Below are positions 11,101 through 24,800 of a stretch of 64,000 nucleotides of DNA, piece after piece. The notes under the pieces are model-generated. The model was not told the origin of the DNA. It did not search any database and saw only the letters and a list, made by a program, of their open reading frames with translations. Position numbers and translations under genes: made by a program. Source of the DNA: Paludibacteraceae bacterium (lineage in GTDB: Bacteria; Bacteroidota; Bacteroidia; Bacteroidales; Paludibacteraceae). The stretch covers positions 1-64,000 of the forward strand of contig JAFYZR010000123.1 in assembly GCA_017557345.1 (NCBI GenBank), given 5' to 3'. Positions within the stretch are counted from its first letter, which is position 1, and each line of letters begins with the position of its first letter.

Positions 11101-11163
11101 TTTAATATTTATATTAATTTTTTTACGATTTTGGTGCCAAAAATAGGCCATAAATTCACGAGT

Positions 11164-11196
11164 GCAAAATTACTGCTTTTCTGTCAACCCCACAAT
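11164..11196 (-). promoter_or_regulatory. promoter of the giant surface-protein gene
   Basis: On the minus strand TATTG, 20 bp, TAATTTTG (complement at 11164-11171), about 64 bp before the chosen ATG. The spacer ends AGAAAAGCAG, as in several other promoters of this window. Confidence 0.6.
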
Positions 11197-11355
11197 ACCT
11201 TTTGTTACTAAAAAGTTTACGATTTTTAATCTTATACCCAAGAAAAATTGTAAAATAGACTTTACAAAATGTATTATTTTTAAGATTTAGGAACAAAAAA
11301 CATGCACCAATTTCGCATCGGTTTTATCGGTAGATCATCTGTAATCTGGGGGAAG

Positions 11356-11457
11356 GAAAAATTGAACATTTTAGGCAAAAAATAGGGGTTTTGCATAGAA
11401 CAAAACCCCGACATAATACCGATGAAACACCGATATACCGTAAAATTGAACATTTTT
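11356..11457 (+). repeat. dispersed intergenic element, copy 2
   Basis: Boxes GAAAAATTGAACATTTT (11356-11372) and TAAAATTGAACATTTTT (11441-11457) flank the core at 11391-11434. This copy has the best hairpin: GGGGTTTTG (11385-11393) pairs over 9 bp with CAAAACCCC (11401-11409), leaving the loop CATAGAA. The right box ends 3 bp from the stop codon of the gene at 11461. Just upstream (about 11318-11335) ATCGGT occurs twice in inverse orientation to the ACCGAT motifs of the core. Confidence 0.88.
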
Positions 11458-11460
11458 GCT

Positions 11461-12243
11461 TTATTGCAGCACTTGCCCTTGCGAATTGTAAATTTTATCG
11501 CCATGCAAAATGAGCAACTGCCCGTCGCGAAGAATTTTGGAAGCCTCACCCCGGCCCTTCCCTGAAGAGAAGGGGGTATTGTCAATGGCCGTTGACGGAT
11601 CTGTTTCTTGCACTAAGCGAACTGCATTCCCAAATAACTGCGTATTTTCTTTCAATACGGTTCCTCTGGAACCGTCTGTAATGAAAAAGCAATAATTCTG
11701 GTCATTTTCTTCTGTGGACGACCAATACCATGCTTTATCAGCGGCAGCGGTAACCATGCTTGCTTGACGAGTACCCGTAACCGGCAAAAACACGACACCT
11801 TTGCTCTCTAACCCACTCCATTCAGTCGCATTAAATTCGTTGTCGTTATAACCGGTATGATCGGTATTGAGATAATCTGTATAATTTTTAAAATTATCCG
11901 GCAAGAGAATAATACCTTTCATCTCATTAACAACGGCAAATCCCCATTTGTTATCGCCATCCGTTCTTGTTTCCAATAAGTATTCCCACTCGGTTTTCGA
12001 GAGCACGCGCCCTTGATCCGATTGCGTAAAATCCGCATATTCGAGCAAATCGAACCATTCGTCCGGCTGGCTGAGAAATCCTGTGTTAGCACTTCCTATG
12101 GCGGTATATTGATTCTCGGCAAAACGGTATTGCTGCGTAGATGGCTGATACTGAAGATTGCCGGAAGAAAAACGCACATATGTCGTCTCGCTGACTTGAA
12201 AAATGCCGCAAGTCCAGGCAAGAATAGCGAAGATAATTTTCAT
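11461..12243 (-). CDS. small secreted SUMF/FISUMP-like protein with short sorting tail
   Basis: 260 residues. The N-terminus ([19 protein letters not shown]) acts as a signal peptide. The body has the pattern common in Bacteroidales secreted proteins related to the formylglycine-generating/C-type-lectin fold: [68 protein letters not shown] and finally GNAVRLVQ. No catalytic function can be assigned; extracellular binding is more likely. The last 25 residues ([23 protein letters not shown]) match the C-termini of two other secreted proteins here and are probably a type IX-like export tail. The linker before it (residues about 222-235) is encoded by a palindromic repeat. It has its own promoter, divergent from queF. 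Confidence 0.7.
   Translation of the reverse strand: MKIIFAILAWTCGIFQVSETTYVRFSSGNLQYQPSTQQYRFAENQYTAIGSANTGFLSQPDEWFDLLEYADFTQSDQGRVLSKTEWEYLLETRTDGDNKWGFAVVNEMKGIILLPDNFKNYTDYLNTDHTGYNDNEFNATEWSGLESKGVVFLPVTGTRQASMVTAAADKAWYWSSTEENDQNYCFFITDGSRGTVLKENTQLFGNAVRLVQETDPSTAIDNTPFSSGKGRGEASKILRDGQLLILHGDKIYNSQGQVLQ
11541..11576. repeat. REP-like GC-rich palindrome inside the coding sequence
   Basis: CCCTTC (11555-11560) pairs with GAAGGG (11569-11574) within a C/G-rich stretch unlike the AT-balanced surroundings. Read in the gene's frame it gives [12 protein letters not shown]. Another frame gives [11 protein letters not shown], a peptide typical of spurious ORFs over Bacteroidetes palindromic repeats (recalled family knowledge). 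It sits exactly at the linker between the domain and the sorting tail. Confidence 0.55.
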
Positions 12244-12263
12244 ACACGTTATGATTTACGGGG

Positions 12264-12295
12264 CAAAATTACTACTTTTTTTTGACATGTGCAAG
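12264..12295 (-). promoter_or_regulatory. promoter of the SUMF-like gene
   Basis: On the minus strand CTTGCACATGTC, an A8 tract, and TAATTTTG with 20-bp spacing, 21 bp before the ATG at 12243. It lies back to back with the queF promoter, so the two cover the whole divergent gap. Confidence 0.75.
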
Positions 12296-12301
12296 AAAAA
12301 A

Positions 12302-12333
12302 TTTGCATATGTGCAATTTTTGTTGTACCTTTG
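12302..12333 (+). promoter_or_regulatory. promoter of the queFCDE operon
   Basis: TTTG (12302-12305), 20 bp, TACCTTTG (12326-12333). The upstream box lies in the palindrome TTGCATATGTGCAA. The start of transcription is expected near 12340, leaving a leader of about 45 nt. Confidence 0.78.
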
Positions 12334-12344
12334 TGCCGGATTTC

Positions 12345-12380
12345 GGAGAGCTACTGTTTTTCCTCTCCTCAAAAAACTGA
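12345..12380 (+). promoter_or_regulatory. candidate preQ1-I-like riboswitch/leader pseudoknot before queF
   Basis: The short leader holds the stem GGAGAG (12345-12350)/CTCTCC (12363-12368) with a 12-nt loop, followed at once by the A-rich tail AAAAAACTGA (12371-12380). The tail closely resembles the AAAAAACTA tail of class I preQ1 aptamers (family knowledge). The loop segment GTTTTT (12356-12361) can pair with AAAAAC (12372-12377) to form an H-type pseudoknot. The loop lacks the usual TTCTAGC, and the order is not known to me from this phylum, so this is a candidate only. The context, leader of a queuosine-precursor operon and 6 bp from the ATG, fits translational control. Confidence 0.4.
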
Positions 12381-12385
12381 AAACA

Positions 12386-12859
12386 ATGCGAACAAATGAA
12401 GAATTGCAGGGTGTTACCCTGCTTGGTAATCAGCATGTGCAATATTCGGACCAATATAATCCGAGCGTGCTGGAAACATTCCCCAACAAACATCCGGAGA
12501 ATGAGTATCTGGTGACATTCGATTGTCCCGAGTTTACTACTTTATGTCCCAAAACCGGCCAACCGGATTTCGGACATCTTTACATCAGTTATATCCCGCG
12601 CGAACGTATGGTAGAGAGCAAATCGCTCAAACTCTACCTCTTCTCTTTCCGCAACCACGGAGATTTTCATGAAGACTGCGTGAACATCATCATGAAAGAC
12701 TTGGTGGCATTGATGGACCCCAAATATTTGGAGGTGAAAGGCTATTTTATGCCTCGCGGCGGAATAAGCATTTATCCTTTTGCCAACTGGGCAGATGAAT
12801 CTCATCAAGCGTTGAGAGCACAGCGGCTTGCAGAGCAGTTAAAAGTCAACGAAAGATGA
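12386..12859 (+). CDS. queF: NADPH-dependent 7-cyano-7-deazaguanine (preQ0) reductase
   Basis: 157 residues, the length of the short (type I) QueF enzymes. QueF reduces the nitrile of preQ0 to the amine preQ1 in queuosine biosynthesis, in the cytoplasm. The thioimide-forming cysteine is Cys54 in [12 protein letters not shown], with the acid Asp61. The family motif [21 protein letters not shown] starts at Glu77 (its second half follows directly). I chose the ATG at 12386 because homologues start close to it. The upstream in-frame extension would run through the promoter and leader hairpin. First gene of queF-queC-queD-queE; its stop overlaps the start of queC by 4 nt. Confidence 0.95.
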   Translation: MRTNEELQGVTLLGNQHVQYSDQYNPSVLETFPNKHPENEYLVTFDCPEFTTLCPKTGQPDFGHLYISYIPRERMVESKSLKLYLFSFRNHGDFHEDCVNIIMKDLVALMDPKYLEVKGYFMPRGGISIYPFANWADESHQALRAQRLAEQLKVNER

Positions 12860-15800
12860 AGGATTCATTGATTGTTTATTCCGGGGGAATGGATTCCACA
12901 ACGCTACTCTATGAGTATCGCGAGCGAATAGCCATGGCCGTGTCGTTTCATTACGGAAGTAATCATAACGACCGTGAGATAGCATTTGCCAAGTTGCATT
13001 GCGAGCGACTCGGCATTCCTCATAAAATCGTTCATTTGCCATTCTTCAAAGAGTTATTCCATTCATCTCTTCTCGAAGGCGCAGCAGCTATTCCCGAAGG
13101 CAATTACAACGAAGAAAACATGCGTTCTACTGTAGTGCCCTTCCGCAATGGAATCATGCTTTCTATCGCAGCCGGGCTTGCGGAAAACAACAAGCTGCAG
13201 TATATCATGCTGGCAAATCATTCGGGCGACCATGCAATCTATCCCGACTGCCGGCCGGATTTCGTAGATGCGATGGATAAAGCCGTGGAAGCCGGAACAT
13301 GGAATGGCGTCCGATTACTGACTCCATACACCAACATCAGCAAGACGGAAATTGTGCGGCATGGATTGCGTCTCGGTATCAACTATGATGAGACATGGAG
13401 TTGTTACAAAGGCGGAGACAAACCTTGCGAAGTATGCGGAACATGCAGAGAAAGAGAAGAAGCGCTTCGCGAAGCACATGCTTCACTAACTCACTAACTC
13501 GTTAATCATTAACTCGTTAAATTATCATGTATTACGTAGAGAAACGTATAGAGATTTCGGCGGCACATAATTTAGAGTTGTCGTACGAAAGCAAATGTGA
13601 AAGCTTGCATGGGCATAACTGGATTATTGTCGTTTATTGCAAGTCAGCCGAATTGAACCGCGACGGAATGGTGACGGATTTCACACATATCAAACGTGTG
13701 GTGAAAGATACTTTCGACCATAAATATATCAACGAAGTATTGGATGTAAACCCGTCTGCGGAAAATATTGCCCGTTGGATCTGCGATCATGTAGAAAACT
13801 GCTACAAAGTAAGCGTGCAAGAGAGCGAAGACAATATCGCCATATACGAAAGGGATTAGCGATTTTCGAATCAGGGAATTAGTGTATCGGGTTAACGAAA
13901 TATTCTATACCTTGCAAGGCGAAGGAGCACACAGCGGCATTCCCGCTGTGTTTATCCGCTTTAGCGGATGTAATCTCCATTGCCCATGGTGCGATACCGA
14001 ATTTGCAGACTTTACTGAGATGGATATGGAACAAATCGTATCCAATGCATTAAATCTCTATGACATACCCAACGAGCGACGTAAAATGGTCGTGCTAACA
14101 GGCGGAGAACCGAGTTTGCAAGTGGATAAAACACTTATCGATGCGCTACATAATGCAGGTTTTTACATCTGTATCGAAACGAATGGCACACGTCCATTGC
14201 CCGAAGGAATCGACTGGATAACTTGTTCTCCAAAACATAATACCCGCTTGGCTCTCAAACGGGCAAATGAAGTAAAAGTAGTCTTTACGGGAGACTATAA
14301 TCCTGATATTTGGCGCGAACAATTAGAAGCCGAACATTGGATGTTGCAGCCATTACGTTTTTCCGGAGAATGGCTACTTAATAATTGCGATGCCTGGGAA
14401 GACGACCGAAATGACAATTTAGACGATACCGTTCGTTATATACTTAGTCATCCATTCTGGCGGCTAAGCGTTCAGTTACATAAGATTGCAGGTCTTCGAT
14501 AGTAACGAACTGATTTGTTATTTCACGTATATTTACCACCCGCTGGCGAACCGATGCAACTCCGTGTTTCGTCAGTTTTTTTTGCGATGGAGTGATAGCT
14601 CTCATCATCGTTTCTATATCCACATCATAAAGCAACGTGCCATGAACGATGGTGCCCGTAGAAGCTTTGAAAGACGCACAGCCGGAAACTTTACGCCCAT
14701 CTATCAGAATATCATTATGCGCCGTTGTAACCGCAGGTAAACCGGCACTTTGGAGCACATCTTGTATCATCCGCAAGAAATCGCCAAAGACCTGTTCGCT
14801 ATGTGTGCTCGGGCTGATAAGTGAAAGCATGAGATTGCCTCTATCGGCATAAACGCAGCCTCCCCCACTCTTACGTTGCACCACAGCTATGCCATGTTCC
14901 CGACAGAAAGTTTCATTTACTTCTGCCTCAGCGCTCTGATGATGACCATAAATGACTGTCGGTGGAGCAATCCATGTGAAGAAAGTCGGTTCAGCGACTT
15001 CTTTTACCATTTCTTGCTCAAGCGCCAGATATTCCACAAGCTGCAAGCCCGCTTTAGGATGAAAGATTTTCATTACATAACCGGTTCAGGCAACTCCACT
15101 CCACGGCAGAAACGGCGTTTGATATCACGGTCGTCTCCTAAGTATATATAACGCTCCAAACGTTGCTCCAACGTATAATTATCGTAATTGAGATAACTAT
15201 CATCCACAAGGAGCGCATCGAATTCATAACCCGGTTCGAACGAACCTACTTTACCGAAGAACGAACCTCCACCTTTGGTTGCCAGATAGAATACTTCGCT
15301 TAAACTGAGGAATGGCATCTCACCGTGCGTTTGCGCATAATTGAGTTTGCTAACTTGAATAGCATATTGCATTACACGGAGCATGGACATGTGATGTCCT
15401 GCAGAGACATCGGTACCGAGTGCCACATTAATGCCTGCATTTAGGAACTTACGAATCGGAGCCATTCCTGATGAAAGATTGCTATTAGACATCGGACAGT
15501 GTACTACGTACACTCCGTTCTTGCGCATGAGTTCCATTTCTTCACCGTCAGTATAGCAGCAATGTGCCATAAGTGTCGGTGTCTGGCCGAAGAGACCATA
15601 TTTATTGTAGGCATCGCCGTAACAGGTAGAATCCGGTTCAAGTTCTTTCACCCAGTCAATCTCAGAGCGGTTTTCCGACAAGTGTGATTGTACGGATAAG
15701 CCGGTTTTCGCAGCATATTCGCCCATTGCGTGTAACATCTTATCCGAGCAGGAGGGCACGAAACGCGGTGTAATAATAGGTTTCACCAAACCGTTATGGC

Positions 15801-18800
15801 TATGCTCATCCAAATGCGCTTTGAGCATTTGCATACCTTCTATCACTTCTTCCGTCGTATTCTGCAAAGTATCCGGACTATTGCGATTCATACCTACAAG
15901 ACCTACGTACGAACCCATACCTGCTTGGATGAACAAGTCTGCCAAGATACGCGTTGATTCCGGATGAATCGTAGCAAAGACTGCACTACGCATCGTGCCT
16001 TGCATCCATAGTTCGTGCACAAACCGTCTGTATAGACGGCGTGCATAGTCCGGGTCAGCATATTTTGTCTCTTCGGGGAAAGTATAGGTATTGAGCCATG
16101 GCAGCAATTCCAGATCAAGCGCCAAGCCCATATTACGATACTGGGGCGCATGAACATGCAAGTCATTAAAAGCAGGGATAAGCAGTTTATCGCCAAAATC
16201 CATCACTTGGCGACGCCAGTCCATATTTTCCGGCAACTCTTTGTAAATGCCTTTAATCAAGCCGTTTGAACGCACAACGATATAGCCATGCGGAATGATT
16301 TCTAACTTTCCCGGCGTGGGTGTGTAAATAATGTTAGCTCTGTAGATTTTCATTTTCTATTGATTCTTTCGGTTTTTGCTTGAAGAATAAAAGACACACG
16401 AGATAATTAATACATCCTCCGATGAAGATGACTACAAAACTGATATAATCGTCACGCCAAGTAGGCATTAGACTCAACATCAGCGGTAGCAAACCTAACT
16501 GTATCGCCAAATTGATTGCACGAGCCAAGAGGAATCCTCCTGCATTCTTAATGTCCGGCCGTGTGCCAAAAGTATACCAGTTAGAAAAGAGATAATTTGG
16601 AATCATCTCCAAAATATAGCCTATTCCAAATGCCACATAGTATAGCGGCAGACCCTTCTCCGGCTGATCGAGAAAATACAGCGCCGCCATAAAGAACCAC
16701 GTCTGCACGAACATACCCGTTGTACCGATGACGGTAAATCGTACGGCAGAACGGATTTTCGGTGGTAAATATGAGGTAGGCAGGCGCATATTAATCTGAT
16801 TTTCTCACTTAAGTGCGGCAAGCAATTCTTCCATAGCGGAATTAAGTCCATTGACATCACGTCCACCGGCCGTAGCGAACCAAGGTTGTCCACCTCCGCC
16901 GCCTTGAATATGTTTGGCTGCAGACTTAATCATCGCGCCTGCATTTAGTCCGGTTTCTACCAGCGGTTGGCTAAGGAATACTGCTATCGTCGGTTTGTTC
17001 TCAAACTCTGTAGCTGCCACAACGGCAAACTTCATGTCTGTAAACTTACCGCGTAGAAGCGGCATGACACCACGAATCATTTCCGGATTCTGCTCGCCTT
17101 GCAAACGTACCAGTTTGATATCTCCGAAATCTTCTGCCCGATCAACAATCTGGTCGCGGAATTGTTCTATTTTCTCAGCCGTAAACTGCTCAATCTGTTT
17201 CTTGAGCGCCGCATTCTCTTCGATGGAACGATGAATGGCGTTAACAAGATCCGGCGCATTATTAAAGAGCGATTTAAGTCCGTTCAAGGTATCTTGTGCC
17301 ATGTAATAGATCTCATCCGCTTTTTCTGCCGTAACGGCCTCTATACGTCTAACTCCTGCAGCCACGCTGGTTTCCATTACAATACGCACAGAACCTATTT
17401 TGCCCGTTGCAGGCACATGGCAACCACCGCAGAGTTCAACGGAAGGACCATATTTTATAACGCGCACGTCATCTCCGTATTTCTCGCCAAAAAGTGCCAT
17501 AGCTCCCATTGCTTTAGCCTCAGCAATAGGCGTGTGACGACTTTCCTCTAACGGCAGATTTTGACGGATGATGGCATTTGCCAATTGCTCAACTTTGCGC
17601 AATTCTTCAGGTGTCACTTTCTGGAAATGCGAGAAGTCAAAACGCAGGCTTTCGGGCGTTACAAACGAACCTTTCTGTTCCACATGTTTGCCAAGCACTT
17701 CTCGGAGCGCATAATGGATAATATGCGTTGCAGAGTGGTTGCAAGCGATTGCCTGACGACGCTCGGCATTAACAGAAGCCGTTAGTTTTCCTTCTATATT
17801 TTCCGGCAATTCAGTCAAAATATGGACAGGCAGATTGTTTTCGCGTTTAGTATCGATAACACGCACATTACCAAGCAATCCGGTATCTCCTACTTCACCA
17901 CCCATTTCTGCGTAGAAAGGCGTTTTTGAAAGAACTACCTGGAAGAAATCCTTGCCTTTTTGACTAACTTTGCGGTAACGAAGGATTTGCGTTTGGCATG
18001 TCAGTTCGTCGTATCCGACAAATTCGGTTTCTCCTTCTGCCAAAACCGTCCAATCGCCCAAATCCTGCTTGTTCGCAGAACGACCCATTTCTTTCTGATG
18101 TTCAAGGGCTTTATTATATTCCTCTTCGTTGGTAGTAAAGCCGTTTTCACGCAAGATGAGTTCGGTCAAATCCAACGGGAAACCATACGTATCTTTAAGC
18201 GTAAAGACATCCACTCCGGAGATTTCGGTCTTGTTAGCTTTGCGTGCATCATCCATCAGTTTATCGAGCAGACCTATACCTTTATCAAGCGTACGGAGGA
18301 ATGCTTCTTCTTCGGATTTGATAACCGGAATAATTTGCGCCTGCTGTTTAACCAATTCGGGATATGCTTCGCCCAGATCTTCAATCAGTTGCGGAACCAA
18401 TTGGAAGAGGAAAGCCGAACGCATATTAAGGAAGGTATATCCATAACGCACGGCACGACGCAAAATACGACGGATGACATATCCTGCTTTCTCATTTGAA
18501 GGAAGCTGGCCATCGGTAATGGCAAATGCGATTGTACGAATATGGTCTGCGATAACACGCATCGCCACATCAATCTTTTCATCTTTGCCGTATTCGCAGT
18601 TACAAATCTCGCCAATTTTCTTCAACATCGGTTGGAAAACATCGGTGTCGTAATTGGATGTCTTGCCTTGGATTGTACGGACGAGACGCTCAAATCCCAT
18701 GCCGGTATCAATCACTTTTTTTGCAAGCGGTTCAAGCGAACCGTCGGCTTTACGATTATACTGCATGAAAACGATGTTCCAAATCTCAATTACTTGCGGA

Positions 18801-21800
18801 TGATCTTTGTTGACCAATTCACGTCCAGGCACTTTTGCCCGCTCTTCGGCAGGACGGCTATCCACGTGAATCTCCGAACAAGGTCCGCAAGGTCCTGTAT
18901 CACCCATTTCCCAGAAGTTATCATGCTTGTTACCGTTGAGGATATGATCTGCCGGCAGATGTTTTGCCCAAATCGAAGCGGCTTCATCATCGCGCGAAAG
19001 TCCTTCTTCCGGCGAACCTTCAAAAACTGTCGCGTAGAGATTTGCCGGATCGATATGCAGCACATCCACGATATATTCCCATGCAAAATCGATGGCTTCT
19101 TTCTTGAAATAATCGCCAAATGACCAGTTGCCGAGCATTTCAAACATCGTATGGTGATAGGTATCGTGCCCTACTTCTTCCAAGTCATTATGCTTGCCGC
19201 TCACGCGTAGACATTTCTGGCTATCTGCTACGCGCGGATATTTAATAGGGTCATTGCCAAGGATGATTCCTTTCCACGGATTCATACCTGCGTTGGTAAA
19301 CATTAGAGTCGGGTCATCTTTGATGACCATAGGTGCGGAAGGAACAATCTGGTGTCCTTTCGACGCCATAAAATCTAAGAAGGATTGTCTAATCTCTTTA
19401 CTTGTCTTCATATTTAGTTGTCTTGAAATCAATAAATTCGCGGCGAGGTTTTCCTTCGCCTTCATTTCTTTCGATAAACGGCAACGGATTGGCCGTCAGT
19501 TCATCATATTCAGCACGTTGCCTCAACACATCAATTGCCATGAAAAGGGCATGGCGCATAGACGATTCGTCCGCTTGGTTCTTGCCTGCTATATCGTAAC
19601 CTGTGCCATGATCCGGCGAAGTACGAATGATATTCAGTCCGGCAGTAAAGTTCACGCCACTCATATCCAATGTCTTAAACGGAATAAGCCCTTGGTCGTG
19701 ATACATCGCTAATACCGCATCAAACTGCAGGTAATGCTCCGAGCCGAAGAATCCATCTGCTGCATACGGTCCAAAAGCCCAAATGCCTTGCTCTTTGGCT
19801 TTGTTGATGGCAGGAATGATGATTTCCTGCTCTTCTTTGCCCAACAGCCCTGCATCTCCTGCATGCGGATTAAGCGCTAACACAGCAATACGCGGCTTTT
19901 CCAGTCCAAAATCCCGCTTGAGCGACTGATTAAGGATGGTCATTTTTGCGAGGATGCGATCCTCTGTTATTTGCGCGGGTATATCCGCGAGCGCGACATG
20001 ATTGCATACAAGCGCAACGCGCAGATTGCCACTACAAAGCATCATCAGTTCGTTTCCTTCAAACTGCTTCTCCAGATATTCGGTATGTCCGCCTTGCAAG
20101 GCTTCTTTGTTCAACGGAGCCGTTACGATAGCATGCACTTTTCCTGCTTTGAGGTCTTTGCAAGCGCGTTCGAGCGAAGCTCGTGCGGCTTTATTCGCCT
20201 CATCGCTCGGTTTGCCAAACTGAACAGGAACATTATCCGGATAACATGTGATGAGATTGAGTCGGCCATCTTTCGCCTGTTCAGGGCTGTCAATCATATT
20301 CCACGTCACGTTTCGATGGTCTTCATCGAGCGTTTGGAAATGTTGCTTCGCCACTACGGCATTTCCGTAAATAACCGGACGCATGATCTCAAAGATATAT
20401 CCCCAGAGCAAGGATTTGATGATGACTTCATATCCTATACCGTTGGTATCGCCGGTTGTTATTGCAATTATAGGTTTCACTTTTTTAATGAATAATTAAT
20501 ATTTTTCGTTATGGATTTTCTCGTATTTCAGTTTTTCCAAGTCGTAGTTTTTGCGCTCTTCATCTTTGTATCCAAGACTTATGACGCAAAGGATGGTGAG
20601 ATTTTCGGGAATATCACAAAGTCCCTTAATCAGCTCTTCCGAAGCTTCGCGGCAGTATACGTGACACCAGCACGCGCCAAGTCCTTGCTCTTCGGCTGCC
20701 AGCAAGAGATGTTCAGCCGCAATCGCGCCATCGGCCATCCAAGCATCTGTCAGACTGGTATCCAGCGCTATAACGATAGCCGCCATAGCCGTTTCGAACA
20801 TCTGCGAACCATAGGTTCGGCATCCTGCCATAGCACGCAATTTGGCTTCGTCTCTAACCACGATAAACTCCCATGGATTTGTGCGTTTGGACGATGGCGC
20901 CATGAGCGCACAGCGAAGCATGTAATCTATCTTTTCTTGTTCTACGGGCCGGTTGGTATACTTACGAATCGACCTCCGATGTTGGCATAATTGTTCAAAA
21001 GAGTCCATAATCCTCCAATTTAGCGTGCAAAGGTACAGCTTTTTTTTGATATATGCAAGAAAATTTAAATAAATTTTCAGTTTAAAGTTTAAAGTTTAAA
21101 GTTTAAAGAGCGAAAAGCACGTTGGAAAAATTGAACATTTTGGGTCAAAATTTCATGGATTTTAGTGCCTTTTGCATAGGTAATGACACCGACATAATAC
21201 CGATCAGACACCGAGGAGCGGAAATATTGAACATTTTTGATTTAGGGGCGCCATAAATAGCCCATGTCAAAATCATTTTTTTATGAAAAAAATCATAAAA
21301 ATTTGCGTATGTGAAAAAATTGTAGTATCTTTGCGCCAAATTGTGTATTATGTGCAAAAAATTTGAATAAAATACTCTTTTAACTAACAAAATTTAACAA
21401 ACACATGAAAAAATTAACATTATTACTTGGTGCTCTGCTAATCGCATTCTCGAGCGTATTTGCAGTAGATGTCACAGACCAAGCGTCATTGGAAGCAGCC
21501 GTTGCTGGTATTAATGATGACGAGACCATCAGTCTGCAATCTGACATCGCGTTAACCTCCACCGTTATCTTGGCGGTTGACAAGAAATACACCATTGATT
21601 TGAACGGAAAGACCATTTCCAATGACACTTTGACGACTCATGCCAAAAACATGATTGTCGTAAATGCCGGAAATGTAACATTGACCAATGGTAAGATTTT
21701 TTCTCCTAACAGCCGTGGTGTAACCGCCAATGCCGGCAAACTAGCTTTAACAGCTATTGAAATCGAGACCGGCCAACGCGCATTGTGCGTTTATGACGCT

Positions 21801-24800
21801 TCGCAAGTAGTATTGGCAGTAGATGCGACAGCTAAAACTACCGGAAATGATAACACAGTTGTGGTTTGGGGCGACACCGACAAACAACCTATTTTCGATT
21901 GTAACGGTAAAATAGAAGGTATCAATGGATGCGGTATCTACACTGCCATTTCAGACCCGAGCGCTCCTATTATTAATATTAATGCTACAGCAGAAATAGC
22001 AGATTCCGTTGCTATTTGGTTGTCAACCGGAACATGCACGATTGCCCAAGGCGCCAAGATAACCGCGACGAAGGATGCAGCCATCATTTTAGGCTGGGAT
22101 TCAGATAAGTTGATTGCAGGCGATCCTGTCCTTAATTGCGCAGGTATAGTAACAGCCGGAGAGGACTTCGCTATTACCGGTAACGGCACCGATATCGGTC
22201 ATCCGATAGTAAATATCCTTGAAGGTGCTGTTATTACTTCACAAGACATCGCTATTTATCAGCCAGAAGCTGCTACCCTGAATATCTCAGGCGGTATTAT
22301 CACAGGAACAACGGCTGTTTATGCAAAGTGTGGTTCCGTAACAATCACAGGCGGTAAACTGGTTGCAACCGGTGCAAAGAAAGATTATGATTTCTATGGC
22401 AACGGAGCTAACGCTACAGGAGATGCTTTGGTTATTGACAACTGCAATTATCCGCAAGGCGTTGCAACTGTTGCTATTACAGGCGGTGAATTTGAGTCTG
22501 CAAATGCCGCAGCAGTTGGCAGTTACGTAGGAAATGGCGTAGCTGAAGAGCAAGTTGTTACCGATTTCATCGCAGGCGGTACATTCAACGGCGCAGAAGG
22601 ATTAGCTCCTGAACTGGTAAAAGAGGACGCAGAGATTGTTCTCGAGGACGCTAAGATCAATGTTGACCCGGAAAGCTGGAATGCTATTCTGACACTTGCA
22701 AACGGCGAGGCAAAGGCAGACAAGGCTTTTGATATAACAGGCGAACATCTTGTTGGTGAGATTACAAGCGAAATCACAGGTGACAATGCTGCAAACTTCG
22801 AATGGAACGCAACAAGACAAATTGTTAAGTTCTCTGCAACTGCAGCCGGAACATACAAGGCACAGCTCGTTCTATCGTCGAAAGGTGCAGAGGCCAAAAC
22901 CATTGAGTTGGAAGTTGTTGTAAACGCTCCTACCACTCCGGAGCTAATTGTTAAACCGGAAGAATGGAAGACAAACTTAGTTCTCAAAGGCGGCAAAGCC
23001 GAGGCAGAAAGACAAATCTCCATCACCGGCAAACATATTGATGAAGACATAATTGTTGCACTCCAAAAAGGCACAGAGTTCCAATGGGTAGAAGCAGATG
23101 GCAAAGTGACCTTCTTGGCAACAGAAACCGGCACATATGAAGACACGTTGGTTGTTTCTTCCGGCGAAGTATCGGTAAAAGTAGCATTGGAAGCTGTAGT
23201 AACCCGTCCGGTTCTGACCGTAGGTGCAACCGCATTGGCATTTGGCACCGTAAGTCTTGACGATGCTATCAATGGCCGTCAGCAACAAGAGACGACCGTT
23301 AGCGTTGAGCCGGAAGAGGAGATTCGCGTTGAGGTTAGCAATCCTGCATTCCTGGCAGAAATTAAAGACGGCAAGGTTATCATCACCTTCAAGACCAATT
23401 CTGCCGGCAACTACGAGGCAACAGCAACCATTAAGGCAGATGACGCAGAAGATAAAGTGATAGCTTTGACCGCAAGCGTTGAGATGCCGGCTCCGGAATT
23501 GAAAGTTAATCCTCTCAGATGGGAAGAGTCGATTGCGTACGCAAACGGCATAGCCAAGGCTGTACGCCCGATTTCTATCGTCGCAATAGGCGTTCACAGC
23601 ATTCCGGACGTAACCTTGCAGAACGGAACCAACTTCAGTTGGGATGCAGACAAATCGCAAGTAGTCTTCGAGGCTTATGCATACGGCAAATATATTGATA
23701 CGCTCGTTGTATCCGCAACAGGCGCAGAGACAGTACGCGTGCCGATGATAATCATTGTCAACCAAGGCGGCGACGGCACACCGGTTATCTCTGCAGGCGC
23801 AGAAGAGTTGGCTTGGGGAGAAATTGATTTGAATGAAGCGAAGGAAGGCGTTGCTAAAGAGACCACAGCAAGCGTAAATCTTGGCATCTTGGAAGTAGCC
23901 GTTGAGGGCACGAACAAAGAAGCCTTTACCGCTGAATTGGCCAATGGCAAGTTGACCGTTACCTTCAAAGCAACTGAGCTCGGTTCATATGCTGCTACAG
24001 CCGTATTAAGTGCGATAGGCGCAGAGAACAAGACCATCGCTTTGAGCGCAACCGTTGTAGAACCGGCAGAAGTCGGCGGTTGGGTAACAGACCCGACAAC
24101 ACTCAAAGCAGGTGATAAGATCATCATTACCAACAAAACAGGTTTGATTGCCATGAGCAAAACGCAGGTAACAGAAGCTTCTGCTATCTATCGTAGCATT
24201 ACAGATTTCAACGAGAGCGATATCTCCGACGAGGTTGAAGTAGTTGAACTCGTTGCTTCCGGTGAGAACTTCAAACTGAAAGTAACCGGTGGCTTCTTAT
24301 ACTATGATGATGCATGGTTGACTGCAGGCAAGAAAGGTAATCCTGCTAACTGGTTAGGCACCAACGCGACAGGTTCTGACTTTGCATTTGAAGCAAATGG
24401 CGAGTTCATTACAATAAAGGAAGTAAAGAATTTAGGTTACATTCTCTACAACCATAATAGCGGTGCCAATTCTCGCTTTACCCGTTTCAAAGCAACAAAT
24501 TCTGTTTCAGAGGGCGAAACCAAGATTTACAAAATAGTTGGTCCAAAAGTCATTCCAACAACGACTATTTCTATCGCACCGACAACAGCTGAGATTGAAG
24601 TAGGCAAGACGGTTACTCTGACCGTAACCCGTGATGGTAATGACCAACTGACATGGACAACCAGCGATGCTACTGTGGCCACCGTTAAAGACGGCGTTGT
24701 TACCGGTCTTAAGGAAGGTACAGCAACTATTACAGCTACGGCTAACGGCAAGAGCGCTTCATGCGTCGTTACCGTCAAGGCCGGTCAGCAAGGTGACATC